Assembly: GCA_963969345.1 (NCBI GenBank)
Contig: OZ017769.1
Span: forward strand, 5,087,725-5,151,724
Direction of reading: 5' to 3'
DNA length: 64,000 bases
DNA from: Turbatrix aceti
Taxonomy: Eukaryota > Nematoda > Chromadorea > Rhabditida > Panagrolaimidae
Shown: in pieces, positions 63,455 to 64,000 of the stretch
Layout: each line of letters opens with the position of its first letter
How positions within the stretch are numbered: position 1 is the stretch's first letter
Position numbers and translations under genes: made by a program
Notes under the pieces: model-generated
Databases searched by the model: none
What the model was told of the DNA's origin: nothing
The model's input: only the letters and a program-made list of their open reading frames with translations

Positions 63455-63926
63455 ATTGCTTAGAAAAGGCGCTGAAAAACGCGTGATATGGCTTATAAAA
63501 CCGAAAAAAAACGAAATGCGTGGATCGGTAACGAAAATTGGGCCCGGGCTAAAAAATGGGCCTAAAAACTAAAAAAACAACAATTTAGTGTTTTTTTTTT
63601 GCATTCATCGTATTTTTAATGTTTTTTACGCCATTGTAAGTTCAAATAATATTTTTCTGGCTAGAACAAACATTAGAACAAGTTTCAGCACTTTTTAGGC
63701 AAAAAAAGTTGCAGCATAACAAAAAAAAATATTTAAAAAACAAATTTTTGATTCATTGCGTAAAATTTTGGCCTTGAACCGAAAGTGCCGGCTCAATTTT
63801 TGTCCCAGGCGTAAATAAAACAAAAACCATAAAAAACAAGAAATCCAACGGGCATGAACCGTTAAAGCAAAATTCAACAACAACATCCATGTTTCTCAAT
63901 TTACTATACAAATCCACCGAAAAGTC
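63455..63926. other. Intergenic AT-rich region upstream of SS18
   Basis: 472 bp holding the SS18 upstream region and the 3' side of the partial gene at the window end. It contains GTAACGAAAATTGGGCCCGGG, another AACGAAAAT string. There is no coding sequence. Confidence 0.5.
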
Positions 63927-64000
63927 CTATTTGCAGCCAGTGCGAGTGCGCTTGTTCCACGAAAAGTTGGCGCCGTACGACTTGGCCTTGATCTGGCGGT
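63927..64000 (-). CDS. Partial C-terminal coding end, unidentified
   Basis: From the window edge the minus strand reads RQIKAKSYGANFSWNKRTR then TGCK and a TAG stop at 63927-63929. Third positions are mostly C or G, as in real exons here, while the other frames look less natural. The fragment is basic, as in a ribosomal or secreted protein, but 23 residues are too few to identify. The gene continues beyond 64000. Confidence 0.45.
   Translation of the reverse strand, partial: RQIKAKSYGANFSWNKRTRTGCK

Overview
This is a eukaryotic nuclear window from a small-genome animal. Introns are mostly short (about 50-300 bp) and end in T-rich acceptors (TTTTTCAG, TTTTTAG, CTTGCAG). Genes are closely packed on both strands, and coding third positions are GC-rich while introns are AT-rich. 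Together with F-box/LRR duplicates and acceptor sites lying just upstream of several start codons, this suggests a nematode; another compact ecdysozoan is not excluded. No ribosomal RNA, tRNA gene or CRISPR array was seen. Gene models were built by hand: exon joins were accepted only when splice sites and phase agreed, and residue positions are approximate.

Layout. 1-10.6 kb is poor in genes: a repeat copy, a possible small secreted protein (3796-4071, with AATAAA after it) and one exon-like ORF. 10.7-21.0 kb holds a transmembrane semaphorin (+), an ABRA/STARS-type actin regulator (+), an unrecognised protein (-) and the BBSome subunit BBS9 (-). 21.0-29.1 kb is a large inverted duplication: two intact, head-to-head F-box/LRR-like genes, decayed copies of the same gene in the spacer and right flank, and several MITE-like elements. 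29.3-45.1 kb has a TMEM14 protein (-), a SPATS2-like protein (+), eIF3e (-) and an unusually long SIN3 co-repressor (+). 45.8-54.5 kb has UTP21/WDR36 (-), DUS2 (+) and a B3GAT glucuronyltransferase (-). 55.3-64 kb has SSBP (+), two unrecognised small genes (+), a convergent pair of related small membrane proteins, mitochondrial PDP1 (+), a short SS18-like BAF subunit (-) and the tail of an unidentified ORF (-).

Most genes are housekeeping or developmental: translation (eIF3e, DUS2, UTP21), chromatin (SIN3, SS18, SSBP), cilia (BBS9), cytoskeleton and guidance (ABRA, semaphorin), glycosylation (B3GAT) and mitochondrial metabolism (PDP1, TMEM14). They do not form one pathway. Three pairs are divergent with short or moderate shared upstream regions: eIF3e/SIN3 (388 bp), UTP21/DUS2 (164 bp) and B3GAT/SSBP (789 bp).

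The most unusual region is the palindromic F-box/LRR locus. Its arms are nearly identical in protein sequence except for one exon (exon 2, the F-box body), which differs at 15 of 61 residues. Also notable are tandem LTR-like units with tRNA-type primer binding sites in a UTP21 intron, several intronic repeat families, a recurring CAACGAAAA motif inside short tandem arrays, and a two-member small membrane protein family that I do not recognise.
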